From JBDHTS01 sp044221445 (GTDB taxonomy: Bacteria; Pseudomonadota; Alphaproteobacteria; Micavibrionales; Micavibrionaceae), in contig JBGAPF010000012.1 of NCBI GenBank assembly GCA_044221445.1, positions 1 through 64,000 on the forward strand: 64,000 bases of DNA, read 5' to 3'. The notes under the pieces are model-generated. The model did not search any database and was not told the origin of the DNA. It worked only from the letters and a program-made list of their open reading frames with translations. How positions within the stretch are numbered: the first letter of the stretch is position 1; every line of letters starts with the position of its first letter. The position numbers and the translations under genes were made by a program. Of the stretch, positions 9,591 to 17,871 are shown in pieces.

Positions 9591-10336
9591 CAAGCGTCCT
9601 GTCCGTTTCAAACTTAAGCAAAACCTACGGCCTGAAAACAGCCGTGGACAGCATTTCTTTTTCCGTCAATACCGGTGAAATCGTCGGCCTGCTTGGCCCC
9701 AACGGCGCCGGAAAGACCACGACCATCAACATGATCCTCGGCGTTCTAGGCCCCAGCGCCGGCAGCATTCATATCGATGGCATCGGTCTTTCCAGCCACC
9801 GCACACAGGCCATCGCGCGCACCAATTTCGCGGCCGTTTATGCGCCTCTTCCCGGCAATCTGACGGTCTGTCAGAATTTGCGCGTGTTCGGCATGATTTA
9901 TAACGTGCCGGAACTGGCCGCGCACGTCGAGGAACTGCTGACCCGGTTCGACCTGCAAAAATTCCGCGATACCAAATGCGGCCTTTTGTCTTCCGGAGAA
10001 CAGACGCGCGCTTGCCTTGCCAAGGCGATGCTGAACCGGCCGCGCCTTCTTCTGCTCGACGAACCGACGGCTTCTCTAGACCCGTCTACGGCGCGCGATA
10101 TACGGACCCATATCAAATCTTTCGCGACGACAGGAGAAAGCGGAATTCTCTGGACCTCGCATAATATGCAGGAAGTGGAAGATGTCTGCGACCGCATCCT
10201 CTTTCTGTCGCAAGGAAAAATCTTGCTGGAGGGCGATCCGAAAACACTGGCCGCCGAGCATGGCCAGGACAATCTCGAAGATCTGTTCGTCGCCATCGCC
10301 CGCGAACCGTTGTCCGTCAACAGGAGCGCAGCATGA
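9587..10336 (+). CDS. ABC-2 type exporter, ATP-binding subunit
   Basis: A 249-residue ATPase with Walker A GPNGAGKTT (residues 37-45), signature LSSGEQ near 133 and Walker B LLLLDEPT near 157. It resembles the NodI/DrrA class that pairs with ABC-2 permeases. The start is GTG, overlapping the pabA stop as GTGA; the stop overlaps the next ATG. The signature is LSSGE rather than LSGGQ, common in this class. Substrate is unknown; placement between pabA and pabC is organisational and does not show a pABA substrate. Confidence 0.9.
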   Translation: MTSVLSVSNLSKTYGLKTAVDSISFSVNTGEIVGLLGPNGAGKTTTINMILGVLGPSAGSIHIDGIGLSSHRTQAIARTNFAAVYAPLPGNLTVCQNLRVFGMIYNVPELAAHVEELLTRFDLQKFRDTKCGLLSSGEQTRACLAKAMLNRPRLLLLDEPTASLDPSTARDIRTHIKSFATTGESGILWTSHNMQEVEDVCDRILFLSQGKILLEGDPKTLAAEHGQDNLEDLFVAIAREPLSVNRSAA

Positions 10337-11133
10337 AGGTACAGCCCGTTTTCGGCATCGTCCTGCGCCAGTATTATCTTCTGCGCGGCAGCATGCCGCG
10401 TTTCCTGCAACAGTTTATCTGGGTCGGCGTGGACATGATCGTCTGGGGGTTCATGACGCGCTATCTGAACCATATTGCTTCCCCGGGGTTCAGCTTCGTA
10501 CCTGTACTGCTCGGCGCCGTCCTGCTCTGGGATCTGTTTATCCGCATCATGCAGGGTACGACCATGGCCTATATGGAGGACAGCTGGACGCGCAACCTGT
10601 TCAACATGTTCGCCTCGCCCTTGTCCACTGTCGAATATCTGGGCGGGTTGGTGATCGCAGGTATCCTCAGCAGCTTTATAGGGCTCGTCGCCATGATGGT
10701 GCTGGCCACGGGCGTCTTCGGGCTGTCGTTTTTTTCCTATGGTGTGGCGCTACTTCCCTTCCTTGGTATCATTTTCTTGTTCGGCATTGCGCTCGGTATC
10801 ATCGGCTGCGCCCTGATGCTGCGGCTTGGACCTTCCGCCGAATGGTTCATCTGGCCCATACCCGCGATGATTTCGCCTTTCGCCGCCGTGTTTTACCCTC
10901 TTTCCACCATGCCTGGATGGATGCAGTCTGTCGGCCATATCGTGCCGCCCTCCTACGTTTTCGAGAACATCAGGGTCATCATGAAAGGTGGCGAGGCGTC
11001 CATGACTTCCCTGGCGACGGGGCTCGTTCTCTCTTTGGTTTATATTGTCCTTGCCTGCCTTCTGTTCCTGCATATTCACCGCCGCGCCATCATGAGCGGC
11101 GCGATTGCGCGCTATAGCGCGGAGAGCTTTTAG
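10333..11133 (+). CDS. ABC-2 type exporter, permease subunit
   Basis: A 266-residue integral membrane protein with about six hydrophobic segments, in the ABC-2 (NodJ/DrrB-like) fold. The middle carries the family-typical stretch MISPFAAVFYPLSTMP before the last helices. It starts four bases inside the ATPase gene, so stoichiometric production is expected. The pair should export a lipid, polysaccharide precursor or small hydrophobic compound, but nothing in the sequence defines which. Confidence 0.88.
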   Translation: MKVQPVFGIVLRQYYLLRGSMPRFLQQFIWVGVDMIVWGFMTRYLNHIASPGFSFVPVLLGAVLLWDLFIRIMQGTTMAYMEDSWTRNLFNMFASPLSTVEYLGGLVIAGILSSFIGLVAMMVLATGVFGLSFFSYGVALLPFLGIIFLFGIALGIIGCALMLRLGPSAEWFIWPIPAMISPFAAVFYPLSTMPGWMQSVGHIVPPSYVFENIRVIMKGGEASMTSLATGLVLSLVYIVLACLLFLHIHRRAIMSGAIARYSAESF

Positions 11134-11134
11134 G

Positions 11135-11167
11135 CATTCTTCTCTCTTTAAGCAAGAATGATATAAT
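11135..11167 (+). promoter_or_regulatory. Possible promoter giving a leaderless pabC transcript
   Basis: A perfect TATAAT at 11162-11167 ends 6 bases before the pabC ATG (11174). A start site at the usual distance would fall at the ATG itself, and no Shine-Dalgarno is visible. The -35 region is poor. A 7-bp inverted repeat (CATTCTT at 11135, AAGAATG at 11154) lies just upstream of the -10 and could be an operator or a weak terminator for the permease gene. Confidence 0.35.
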
Positions 11168-11173
11168 GCAGTC

Positions 11174-11983
11174 ATGACAGGAACTCTCTATTATAACGGC
11201 GCGCTTATGGCCACAGACACCGTGCGCATCGATCCCGCCGACCGTGGCTTTACCCTCGGCGACGGTGTGTTCGATACGTTACTGGCCATTGACGGCGCAC
11301 CGCGATATGCCGAGGAGCATTTCGACCGCTTGCGCCGCCACGCCGAGGCCATCCGTATCCCGCTTAAAACCTTCGACGTCTATGCCGTCTTTCGCGACTT
11401 GTTGGCCGCCAACGGTTTCACCGCCGGACGTCACGCCATACGCACCACGCTGACGCGGGGACCGGGCGAACGCGGCCTCGCTTTGCCCGAAAACCCTGTG
11501 CCGACCCTGATCATCCGCGCCGCGCCGGTTGCCGTGACTGCCGCCCCCGTCACAGCTGTCATCGCCCGCACAGTCCGCCGCAACGAAGGCTCTCCGCTGT
11601 CCCGTATCAAATCCCTGAATTACGGCGATAATATCCTTGCGCTGGCGGAAGCGAGACAGCGCGGCGCCGATGACGCGGTCCTGCTGAACAACCGCGATGC
11701 CGCCTGCTGCGGCTCGGTGTCCAATCTTTTTGTCCTTCTGGACGGCCTCTGGCTTACGCCGCCTTTGCAGGACGGCGTCCTTGACGGCATTACGCGCGGC
11801 CGCATTCTGAATGCGGGGCTGGGGCAGGAAAAATCCCTGACACTGGATATGCTGAAAAACGCGCAGGCCACCTGCTTTTCAAACAGCCTGGCGGGTTTGA
11901 AGCCTGTATCCTCGCTGGACGGACGCTTTCTCGATGTTCAGGCGGTGCAGAGTCTGGCGTCGGCGCTGGGATCACCCCTGTAG
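11174..11983 (+). CDS. pabC: Aminodeoxychorismate lyase (class IV PLP enzyme)
   Basis: A 269-residue fold-type IV PLP protein. It has GFTLGDGVFDTL near 25-36, the Schiff-base Lys146 in RIKSLNYG and a SNLF phosphate-binding loop near 183. PabC cleaves aminodeoxychorismate to p-aminobenzoate and pyruvate, completing the pabBA route encoded just upstream. The acidic residue usually preceding the SNLF loop (ExSxSN) is replaced by Cys in ACCGSVSNLF; E. coli PabC also has CC here, which fits PabC better than branched-chain or D-amino-acid aminotransferase. The 3' end overlaps the convergent gene below by 46 bases. Confidence 0.85.
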   Translation: MTGTLYYNGALMATDTVRIDPADRGFTLGDGVFDTLLAIDGAPRYAEEHFDRLRRHAEAIRIPLKTFDVYAVFRDLLAANGFTAGRHAIRTTLTRGPGERGLALPENPVPTLIIRAAPVAVTAAPVTAVIARTVRRNEGSPLSRIKSLNYGDNILALAEARQRGADDAVLLNNRDAACCGSVSNLFVLLDGLWLTPPLQDGVLDGITRGRILNAGLGQEKSLTLDMLKNAQATCFSNSLAGLKPVSSLDGRFLDVQAVQSLASALGSPL

Positions 11984-12279
11984 CGGCCGGCCTCGAAACA
12001 TTCGAGCATCATCGCGCGGCGCGAAGGCTCGGTCAGCAGCGCGCAATTGTCACGGGCGTCGGTAAGCCCGGACAGCCCGGACAATATAACGTCCACCGTA
12101 TCCGCGTCGACGTCGTTTTCCAGCCCGATGATGTAGACAGCCGCGTCATGCGGATCGAATGTCACGCCCCGCGTCAGCGCCAGCGGCACCTGGGCCTCGA
12201 TACGGTCCCAGTTGCGGCTCACGTCGCCCGGCAGTTTGCCGTCCGCCGCCCTGAACGTGATGCAGGTGACAAATCCCAT
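11938..12279 (-). CDS. Conserved-looking hypothetical protein
   Basis: A 113-residue soluble protein of unknown function, convergent with and overlapping the end of pabC. AGGGAG lies 7 bases before the ATG, which supports translation. The protein opens MGFVTCITFRAADG with a hydrophobic strand and has an acidic central stretch (GLENDVDADTVD). No signal peptide or membrane helix. I do not recognise the family. Confidence 0.65.
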   Translation of the reverse strand: MGFVTCITFRAADGKLPGDVSRNWDRIEAQVPLALTRGVTFDPHDAAVYIIGLENDVDADTVDVILSGLSGLTDARDNCALLTEPSRRAMMLECFEAGRYRGDPSADARLCTA

Positions 12280-12380
12280 CGTTAAACTCCCTGGTATCCC
12301 TTCAGTATAGATATAAAGCGCTTAAGGTCAGGTTAGCGCTTCCTTACCGAAGGATTACCGAAGGATTCAATTTTAGAAAA

Positions 12381-12815
12381 TTAAACGGAAATATGTCCGG
12401 ACACGGCCTGCAGCTTGGCGCGGGCGAGAGTCAGGCGGCGGCTGACGCGCGCACGCTCCAGATCGTCTTTCGCCAGTCCCATGTCTTCCTGCAGATTGCG
12501 CACCATCTGCTCCAGATCCGCCTGATTCAGGTCGGAAACGCTGATGGCCTCTTCGGCCAGAACGGTGCAGCTGGTAGCGTTCACGTCCGCGAAACCGCCC
12601 GCGATAAAGATGCGGCGCGGCGCAGAATCGTTCGCCGCGATCACCTCGACGACGCCGGGCCGGATCGAGGCGATCAGCGGCATATGCCCCGCCAGTACGC
12701 CGAAATCCCCCTCTTCGCCAGGAATGGTCACCATCCGCACGACCTCAGAAACCAGCCGGCGCTCAGGCGAAACGAGTTCGAAGTTGAAGGTTTGAGCGGA
12801 ATGAAGTTCAGCCAT
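12381..12815 (-). CDS. atpC: ATP synthase F1 subunit epsilon
   Basis: A 144-residue epsilon subunit, last gene of the operon. The N-terminal beta sandwich is typical (LVSPERRLVSEVV, GEEGDFGVLAGHMPLI), followed by a helical C-terminal pair. Epsilon links the gamma stalk to the c-ring and can inhibit ATP hydrolysis. I chose the ATG at 12815, two bases after the atpD TGA; a TTG at 12821 would overlap atpD. No clear terminator follows, only a short direct repeat (ACCGAAGGATT twice near 12343-12366). Confidence 0.95.
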   Translation of the reverse strand: MAELHSAQTFNFELVSPERRLVSEVVRMVTIPGEEGDFGVLAGHMPLIASIRPGVVEVIAANDSAPRRIFIAGGFADVNATSCTVLAEEAISVSDLNQADLEQMVRNLQEDMGLAKDDLERARVSRRLTLARAKLQAVSGHISV

Positions 12816-12817
12816 TA

Positions 12818-14257
12818 TCAAGCCGCCTCAGCCAGTTTGCGTGCCTTGGCTTCCGCTTCCTCGATCGTACCCACCATGTAGAAGGCCGCTTCGGGCAGGT
12901 GGTCGTATTTGCCGTCGACGATGGCGCGGAAGCCCTTGATCGTGTCTTCCAGCTGCACGAACTTGCCGGGCGAACCCGTGAAGACTTCGGCCACGTGGAA
13001 CGGCTGGGACAGGAAGCGCTGGATTTTCCGGGCGCGGGCCACGACCAGCTTGTCTTCCTCCGACAGTTCGTCCATGCCGAGGATGGCGATGATGTCCTGC
13101 AGAGACTTGTAGGTTTGCAGCGTTTTCTGAACGTCCGCCGCGCATTTGTAATGCTCGTCGCCCACCACGCGCGGGTCGAGAATGCGCGAGGTCGAGTCGA
13201 GCGGATCGACGGCCGGATAAATCCCGAGTTCCGAAATCTGCCGCGACAGAACCGTCGTCGCATCCAGGTGCGCGAAGGTCGTAGCCGGGGCCGGATCGGT
13301 CAGGTCGTCGGCGGGCACATAAACGGCCTGTACCGAGGTGATCGAGCCTTTGTTGGTGGAGGTGATGCGTTCCTGCAGCGCGCCCATGTCGGTCGCCAGC
13401 GTCGGCTGGTAACCCACGGCGGACGGGATGCGGCCCAGCGTCGCCGAGACTTCGGCGCCCGCCTGGGTGAAGCGGAACACGTTATCCATGAAGAACAGAA
13501 CGTCCTGCCCCTCCACGTCGCGGAAATATTCCGCCATGGTCAGGCCGGACAGCGCCACGCGCGCACGCGCGCCGGGCGGTTCGTTCATCTGGCCGAACAC
13601 CAGGGCCACTTTCGATTCGCCTTCCAGGTTGATGACGCCGGAATCGATCATTTCATGATACAGATCGTTCCCTTCGCGGGTCCGCTCGCCTACGCCCGCA
13701 AAGACGGACACGCCGCCATGAGCTTTTGCGATGTTGTTGATCAGTTCCTGGATGGTCACGGTCTTGCCGACGCCCGCGCCGCCGAACAGGCCGATCTTGC
13801 CGCCCTTCGCATAGGGGCAAAGCAGATCGATAACTTTAATGCCGGTGACCAGCTGTTCCTTCTCCGACGACTGGTCGACGAAGGCCGGGGCCGCGCGGTG
13901 GATCGCCCAGTTTTCTTTAGATTCAACGGCGCCGCGCTCGTCGATCGGGTTGCCGATCACGTCGAGAATGCGGCCCAGCGTGCCCGACCCCACCGGCACC
14001 GAAATCGGCGCGCCGGTATCCGTTACGGGCGTCCCGCGCGTCATGCCGTCCGTCGTATCCATGGCGATGCAGCGCACGGTGTTTTCGCCCAGGTGCTGCG
14101 CCACTTCCAGAACGATCACCTTGCCTTCGTTTTCGGCGTGAAGCGCGTTCAGAATGGCGGGAACGTTCCCTTCGGTGAACTGCACGTCGATGACCGCGCC
14201 CAGGATCTGGGTAACGGTGCCGGTGGACTGGGTTTTTGTTTTTGCTGTTTTCGCCAT
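12818..14257 (-). CDS. atpD: ATP synthase F1 subunit beta
   Basis: The catalytic beta subunit, 479 residues. It has P-loop GGAGVGKT near residue 155, GERTREGNDLYHEM and the DDLTDPAPATTFAHLD segment typical of beta. It binds and interconverts ADP and ATP in the F1 hexamer. The start at 14257 follows AAAGAAAAG and gives the expected length; an upstream in-frame start at 14284 would add nine Lys-rich residues. Confidence 0.97.
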   Translation of the reverse strand: MAKTAKTKTQSTGTVTQILGAVIDVQFTEGNVPAILNALHAENEGKVIVLEVAQHLGENTVRCIAMDTTDGMTRGTPVTDTGAPISVPVGSGTLGRILDVIGNPIDERGAVESKENWAIHRAAPAFVDQSSEKEQLVTGIKVIDLLCPYAKGGKIGLFGGAGVGKTVTIQELINNIAKAHGGVSVFAGVGERTREGNDLYHEMIDSGVINLEGESKVALVFGQMNEPPGARARVALSGLTMAEYFRDVEGQDVLFFMDNVFRFTQAGAEVSATLGRIPSAVGYQPTLATDMGALQERITSTNKGSITSVQAVYVPADDLTDPAPATTFAHLDATTVLSRQISELGIYPAVDPLDSTSRILDPRVVGDEHYKCAADVQKTLQTYKSLQDIIAILGMDELSEEDKLVVARARKIQRFLSQPFHVAEVFTGSPGKFVQLEDTIKGFRAIVDGKYDHLPEAAFYMVGTIEEAEAKARKLAEAA

Positions 14258-14335
14258 TTTCTTTTCTTTCTGAATCTGTCTCAAGACAACGATTTTACTG
14301 GGATTTCACGATTATTGTTGCGTCTTTCTGGTGCA

Positions 14336-15235
14336 TTACACAGCCTCCGCGCCGGAAATGATCTCGATCAGTTCCTTAGTGATATGCGCCTGGCGCGCGC
14401 GGTTGTATTGCAGGGTCAGGCGCTTGATCAGGTCGCCGGCGTTCCGCGTGGCGTTGTCCATCGCCGTCATCCGCGCCGCCTGTTCGCCCGCCGCGCTGTC
14501 GAGCAGCGCGCGGTAGATCTGGATGCCGATATTGCGCGGCAGCAGCGCGCCGAGGATCAAATCTTCCTCCGGCTCGAAATTATACGGGATCTTGTTCGCC
14601 GGCTCGGCCTTCGCATTATCGTTGGACGATTTTTCCGGCAGGCTGAACGGCACCAGCTGCTGCACTTCCGGCTTCTGGACCAGCACCGATTTGAATGCGT
14701 TGTAGATCAGCGTGCAGACGTCGAACTGACCCGCCTCGAACAGGTCGAGCACAAGGCGCGACACCTGGTCGGCCTCCGCGAAACCAAGCCGCGTCTTGCC
14801 GCCCAGGCCGATAAAGCTTTCGACCAGCGCGTCCTTGTACTCGCGGCGCAGTGCGTCCCGCACTTTCCGGCCGACGCAGATGATCTTGACCGTCTTGCCT
14901 TCGGATTGCAGGCGTTTGATCTCGATCCGCGCGCGGCGGATAACGTTCGCATTAAAGCCGCCCGCCAGGCCCCGGTCCGAGGTGACGATCACCAGCAGAT
15001 GGACCTGGTCCCTGCCGGTACCGATCAGCAGGCGCGGACTGCTCGGCCCAACCACCACGCCAGCCGCCACGCGCTCCATCATGCCCGCCATGGCGGAGGC
15101 ATAAGGCTGGCTGGCCTCCGCCTGCTCCTGCGCCCGCTTCAGCTTCGACGCAGCCACCATCTTCATGGCCGACGTAATCTTCCTCGTCGACTTAACGGAA
15201 GCGATGCGGTTGCGATACTCTTTTAAACTGGGCAT
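14336..15235 (-). CDS. atpG: ATP synthase F1 subunit gamma
   Basis: The central rotor stalk, 299 residues. The N-terminal helix (RIASVKSTRKITSAMKMVA) and the C-terminal helix (MTAMDNATRNAGDLI) that form the coiled-coil shaft are both typical. It contains the mid-length insertion common in alphaproteobacterial gamma subunits. The gene upstream of it is not atpA as usual but the extra 117-residue gene, only 6 bases away. Confidence 0.96.
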   Translation of the reverse strand: MPSLKEYRNRIASVKSTRKITSAMKMVAASKLKRAQEQAEASQPYASAMAGMMERVAAGVVVGPSSPRLLIGTGRDQVHLLVIVTSDRGLAGGFNANVIRRARIEIKRLQSEGKTVKIICVGRKVRDALRREYKDALVESFIGLGGKTRLGFAEADQVSRLVLDLFEAGQFDVCTLIYNAFKSVLVQKPEVQQLVPFSLPEKSSNDNAKAEPANKIPYNFEPEEDLILGALLPRNIGIQIYRALLDSAAGEQAARMTAMDNATRNAGDLIKRLTLQYNRARQAHITKELIEIISGAEAV

Positions 15236-15241
15236 TAATAA

Positions 15242-15595
15242 TTAAGCCTTTTTCAATCCAGGCAACGAATTTCCACGCGCAGAAGCATGGATCGGTTCTG
15301 CAAGAGATGTCGATTGATCCCTAGGCAATAAATCTCTGACCACTTCTCCAAGCGTTCTGTTATTTAACGCTATGTTGTGAACAAAAATTTTTCCAGGCGT
15401 CCGAACGGCTTCGACAACCACTTGGTTAACACCATCCCAATACTTATGCTGAAATCGGCTGAAAGGGTGCCCTGCTTGCGCGGCGCGCCTTTCAACCTGC
15501 TCAACCTCTGTCAAGGGTCCCGGACTAGCGCCGAACAACCTATTGAGGTTTACGCCAGGCACCGATGAAGAGAGGAATTTTCCTTTCAAGCTCAT
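15242..15595 (-). CDS. Unknown protein embedded in the atp operon between atpA and atpG
   Basis: A 117-residue gene in the junction where atpA and atpG are normally adjacent. A strong GAGGAGG sits 7 bases before its ATG, 14 bases after atpA, and it ends 6 bases before the atpG ATG, so it must be co-transcribed. The protein is basic and soluble, with no signal peptide or helix; it contains AAQAGHPFSRFQHKYW and VVEAVRTPGKIFVHNIA. Its base composition looks more AT-rich than the flanking atp genes, which suggests a later insertion. I recognise no family and assign no role in the ATPase. Confidence 0.75.
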   Translation of the reverse strand: MSLKGKFLSSSVPGVNLNRLFGASPGPLTEVEQVERRAAQAGHPFSRFQHKYWDGVNQVVVEAVRTPGKIFVHNIALNNRTLGEVVRDLLPRDQSTSLAEPIHASARGNSLPGLKKA

Positions 15596-15609
15596 TGCAG
15601 CCTCCTCTA

Positions 15610-17160
15610 TTACGCCGCTTTCTTCGCCGAACCCGCGAACCCTTTGCCGAACTGCTCCAGGAAGGCGTTGATCTGGCCTTCCAGAGCGTCGTCGAGGGCT
15701 TTCTTCTCGCGCAGGGTTTTCAGTATGTCCTTGCCGCCGGTGCGCAGTTCTTCGAGCAAGCGCGCTTCGTAGGTCGATACATCATTGACAGCCACGGCAT
15801 CGAGGAAACCGCGCGTGCCCGCATAGATCACGATCACCTGCTCCTCCACTGCCAGCGGCGAGTATTGGGGCTGGGTCAGAAGGCGCGTCAGGCGCGCGCC
15901 GCGGGCCAGCAGGCGCTGGGTCGAGGCGTCGAGGTCGGAGGCGAACTGCGCGAATGCTTCCATCTCGCGGTACTGGGCGAGTTCCAGCTTGATCTTGCCC
16001 GCCACCTGTTTCATCGCCTTGATCTGCGCGGCGGAACCGACGCGGGAGACGGACAGGCCGACGTTGATGGCCGGGCGTATGCCCTTGAAGAACAATCCGG
16101 TTTCAAGGAAGATCTGGCCGTCCGTGATCGAAATCACGTTGGTCGGGATATAGGCCGACACGTCACCAGCCTGGGTTTCGATGATCGGCAGGGCGGTCAG
16201 GGATCCGGCGCCCAGTTCGTCGTTCATCTTCGCCGCGCGTTCCAGCAGGCGCGAATGGATATAGAATACGTCGCCTGGATAGGCTTCGCGGCCCGGCGGG
16301 CGGCGCAGCAGCAGCGACATCTGGCGATAGGCGACGGCCTGTTTCGACAGATCGTCATAGACCGCCAGCGCATGCAGCCCGTTGTCGCGGAACCACTCGC
16401 CGATGGCGCAGCCCGTATAGGGCGCCAGGAACTGCATGGGCGCGGGTTCGGAGGCCGTGGCGGCGACGACGACGGAATATTCCATCGCGCCCTGTTCTTC
16501 CAATTCCTTGACCAGCTGCGCGACGGTCGAACGTTTCTGACCGATGGCGACGTAGATGCAGTACAGATGCTCTTTTTCGTTCTTCGAACCGTTGAAATTC
16601 TTCTGGTTGATGATTGCGTCGATGGCGACGGCGGTCTTGCCGGTCTGGCGGTCGCCGATGATCAACTCCCGCTGGCCGCGCCCGACGGGCACCAGCGCGT
16701 CAAGCGCCTTGATGCCGGTCTGCATCGGCTCGTGCACCGATTTACGCGGAATGATGCCCGGCGCCTTGACTTCGACCCGGCGGAATTCGGGGGACTGAAT
16801 CGGGCCCTTGCCGTCGATCGGGTTGCCCAGCGCGTCCACCACGCGCCCCAGCATGCCACGACCTGTAGGCACCTGTACGATCTCGCCTGTCCGCTTGACG
16901 ATATCGCCTTCCTTGATGTCGCGGTCGTCGCCGAAAATAACCACGCCGACATTGTCGGCTTCCAAGTTAAGGGCCATGCCCTTGATGCCGCCGGGAAACT
17001 CCACCATCTCGCCGGCGCGAACCTGATCCAGGCCATAAATGCGCGCCACGCCGTCGCCGACCGAAAGGACCTGCCCGATTTCGGACACATCGGCCTGCGC
17101 GCCGAACTCGGCGATCTGTTTTTTCAGGATTTCGGAAATTTCTGCCGCACGGATTTCCAT
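15610..17160 (-). CDS. atpA: ATP synthase F1 subunit alpha
   Basis: The non-catalytic nucleotide-binding subunit, 516 residues, with P-loop GDRQTGKTAVAID near residue 170 and PAINVGLSVSRVGSAAQ near 360 carrying the Arg finger. It alternates with beta in the F1 hexamer. AGAGGA lies 7 bases before the ATG at 17160; an in-frame TTG two codons earlier is less likely. The C-terminal tail is followed directly by the embedded unknown gene. Confidence 0.97.
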   Translation of the reverse strand: MEIRAAEISEILKKQIAEFGAQADVSEIGQVLSVGDGVARIYGLDQVRAGEMVEFPGGIKGMALNLEADNVGVVIFGDDRDIKEGDIVKRTGEIVQVPTGRGMLGRVVDALGNPIDGKGPIQSPEFRRVEVKAPGIIPRKSVHEPMQTGIKALDALVPVGRGQRELIIGDRQTGKTAVAIDAIINQKNFNGSKNEKEHLYCIYVAIGQKRSTVAQLVKELEEQGAMEYSVVVAATASEPAPMQFLAPYTGCAIGEWFRDNGLHALAVYDDLSKQAVAYRQMSLLLRRPPGREAYPGDVFYIHSRLLERAAKMNDELGAGSLTALPIIETQAGDVSAYIPTNVISITDGQIFLETGLFFKGIRPAINVGLSVSRVGSAAQIKAMKQVAGKIKLELAQYREMEAFAQFASDLDASTQRLLARGARLTRLLTQPQYSPLAVEEQVIVIYAGTRGFLDAVAVNDVSTYEARLLEELRTGGKDILKTLREKKALDDALEGQINAFLEQFGKGFAGSAKKAA

Positions 17161-17196
17161 ACTCAATTCCTCTTATGTTGCTTTTCTTTATAAAAC

Positions 17197-17763
17197 CTAA
17201 GCCGCTTTTCCGGCGCCCATGGCGCGCCTGAGGCGGTCGAGCTTGTTTCTCACCGAACTGTCGATCTGTTTCGATCCGACCGTGACGACCATGCCGCCCA
17301 GCAGATCTTTGTTCACTTCAACGTCCAGCGTGACATGCGATCCCATCGCCTTGCCCAGCTGCGCCTGCAAAGCCTCGGTCTGTTGGGAGGTCAGGGCATA
17401 CGCCGTCTGAACCTTTGCGGTGCGTTCGCCCCGGCGGCGCGCGGCCTCGGTCCTGAACGCCCTAATGACGCCGTCAAGCAAGGCCAGGCGGCGGTTGGAA
17501 GCCAGCACGCCCAGGAAGTTAACGGTCAGTCTTTGAAATCCGGCTTTTTCGGCCAGCACCGCGACGGCGTTTTTCTGGGCTTCGCGATCGAACAGCGGGT
17601 TTGCGGTCAGCGCCCTCAGATCGGCAGAAGACGCCATCATCGCGGCCAGGTCTTCCATGTCTTTTTCGATCTTGGCGTCAACGCCGTCCTTTTGCGCCAT
17701 ATCCAGAAGGGCCGCGGCATAGCGGGAGGCTGCAAGGCCTGACTGGGTGGATACAGCCGTCAC
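17197..17763 (-). CDS. atpH: ATP synthase F1 subunit delta
   Basis: The peripheral stalk connector (OSCP-like), 188 residues, first gene of this operon. It has an N-terminal six-helix-type domain (SRYAAALLDMA) and the family C-terminal segment DLLGGMVVTVGSKQIDSSV. The start is GTG, preceded by GGAGAAGAC. The F0 genes (atpI, atpB, atpE, atpF) are not in the window, as is normal for alphaproteobacteria, where F0 is a separate operon. Confidence 0.95.
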   Translation of the reverse strand: MTAVSTQSGLAASRYAAALLDMAQKDGVDAKIEKDMEDLAAMMASSADLRALTANPLFDREAQKNAVAVLAEKAGFQRLTVNFLGVLASNRRLALLDGVIRAFRTEAARRRGERTAKVQTAYALTSQQTEALQAQLGKAMGSHVTLDVEVNKDLLGGMVVTVGSKQIDSSVRNKLDRLRRAMGAGKAA

Positions 17764-17871
17764 GTCTTCTCCATAAGGGTCGCTGCGCGTTTCATGTGGC
17801 GTCGGTGTACCATAGGAATACGGGGAAACGCAAGGCCTCTGTATGGCTTTTGCGCCCGTTTGCTTATGAAA

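Noticed and set aside
9587..11133. Antibiotic biosynthesis cluster built on p-aminobenzoate
   Set aside because: The pab genes plus one ABC-2 exporter are present, but no tailoring, synthase or resistance genes are near.
12899..15226. Long open frame (775 codons) on the plus strand opposite atpD and atpG
   Set aside because: It is antisense to two certain ATP synthase genes and its translation is His/Arg/Asp-rich without domain features, as expected from GC-rich codon shadowing.
15565..17193. Long plus-strand frame opposite atpA
   Set aside because: It is antisense to atpA; no start signal or family match.
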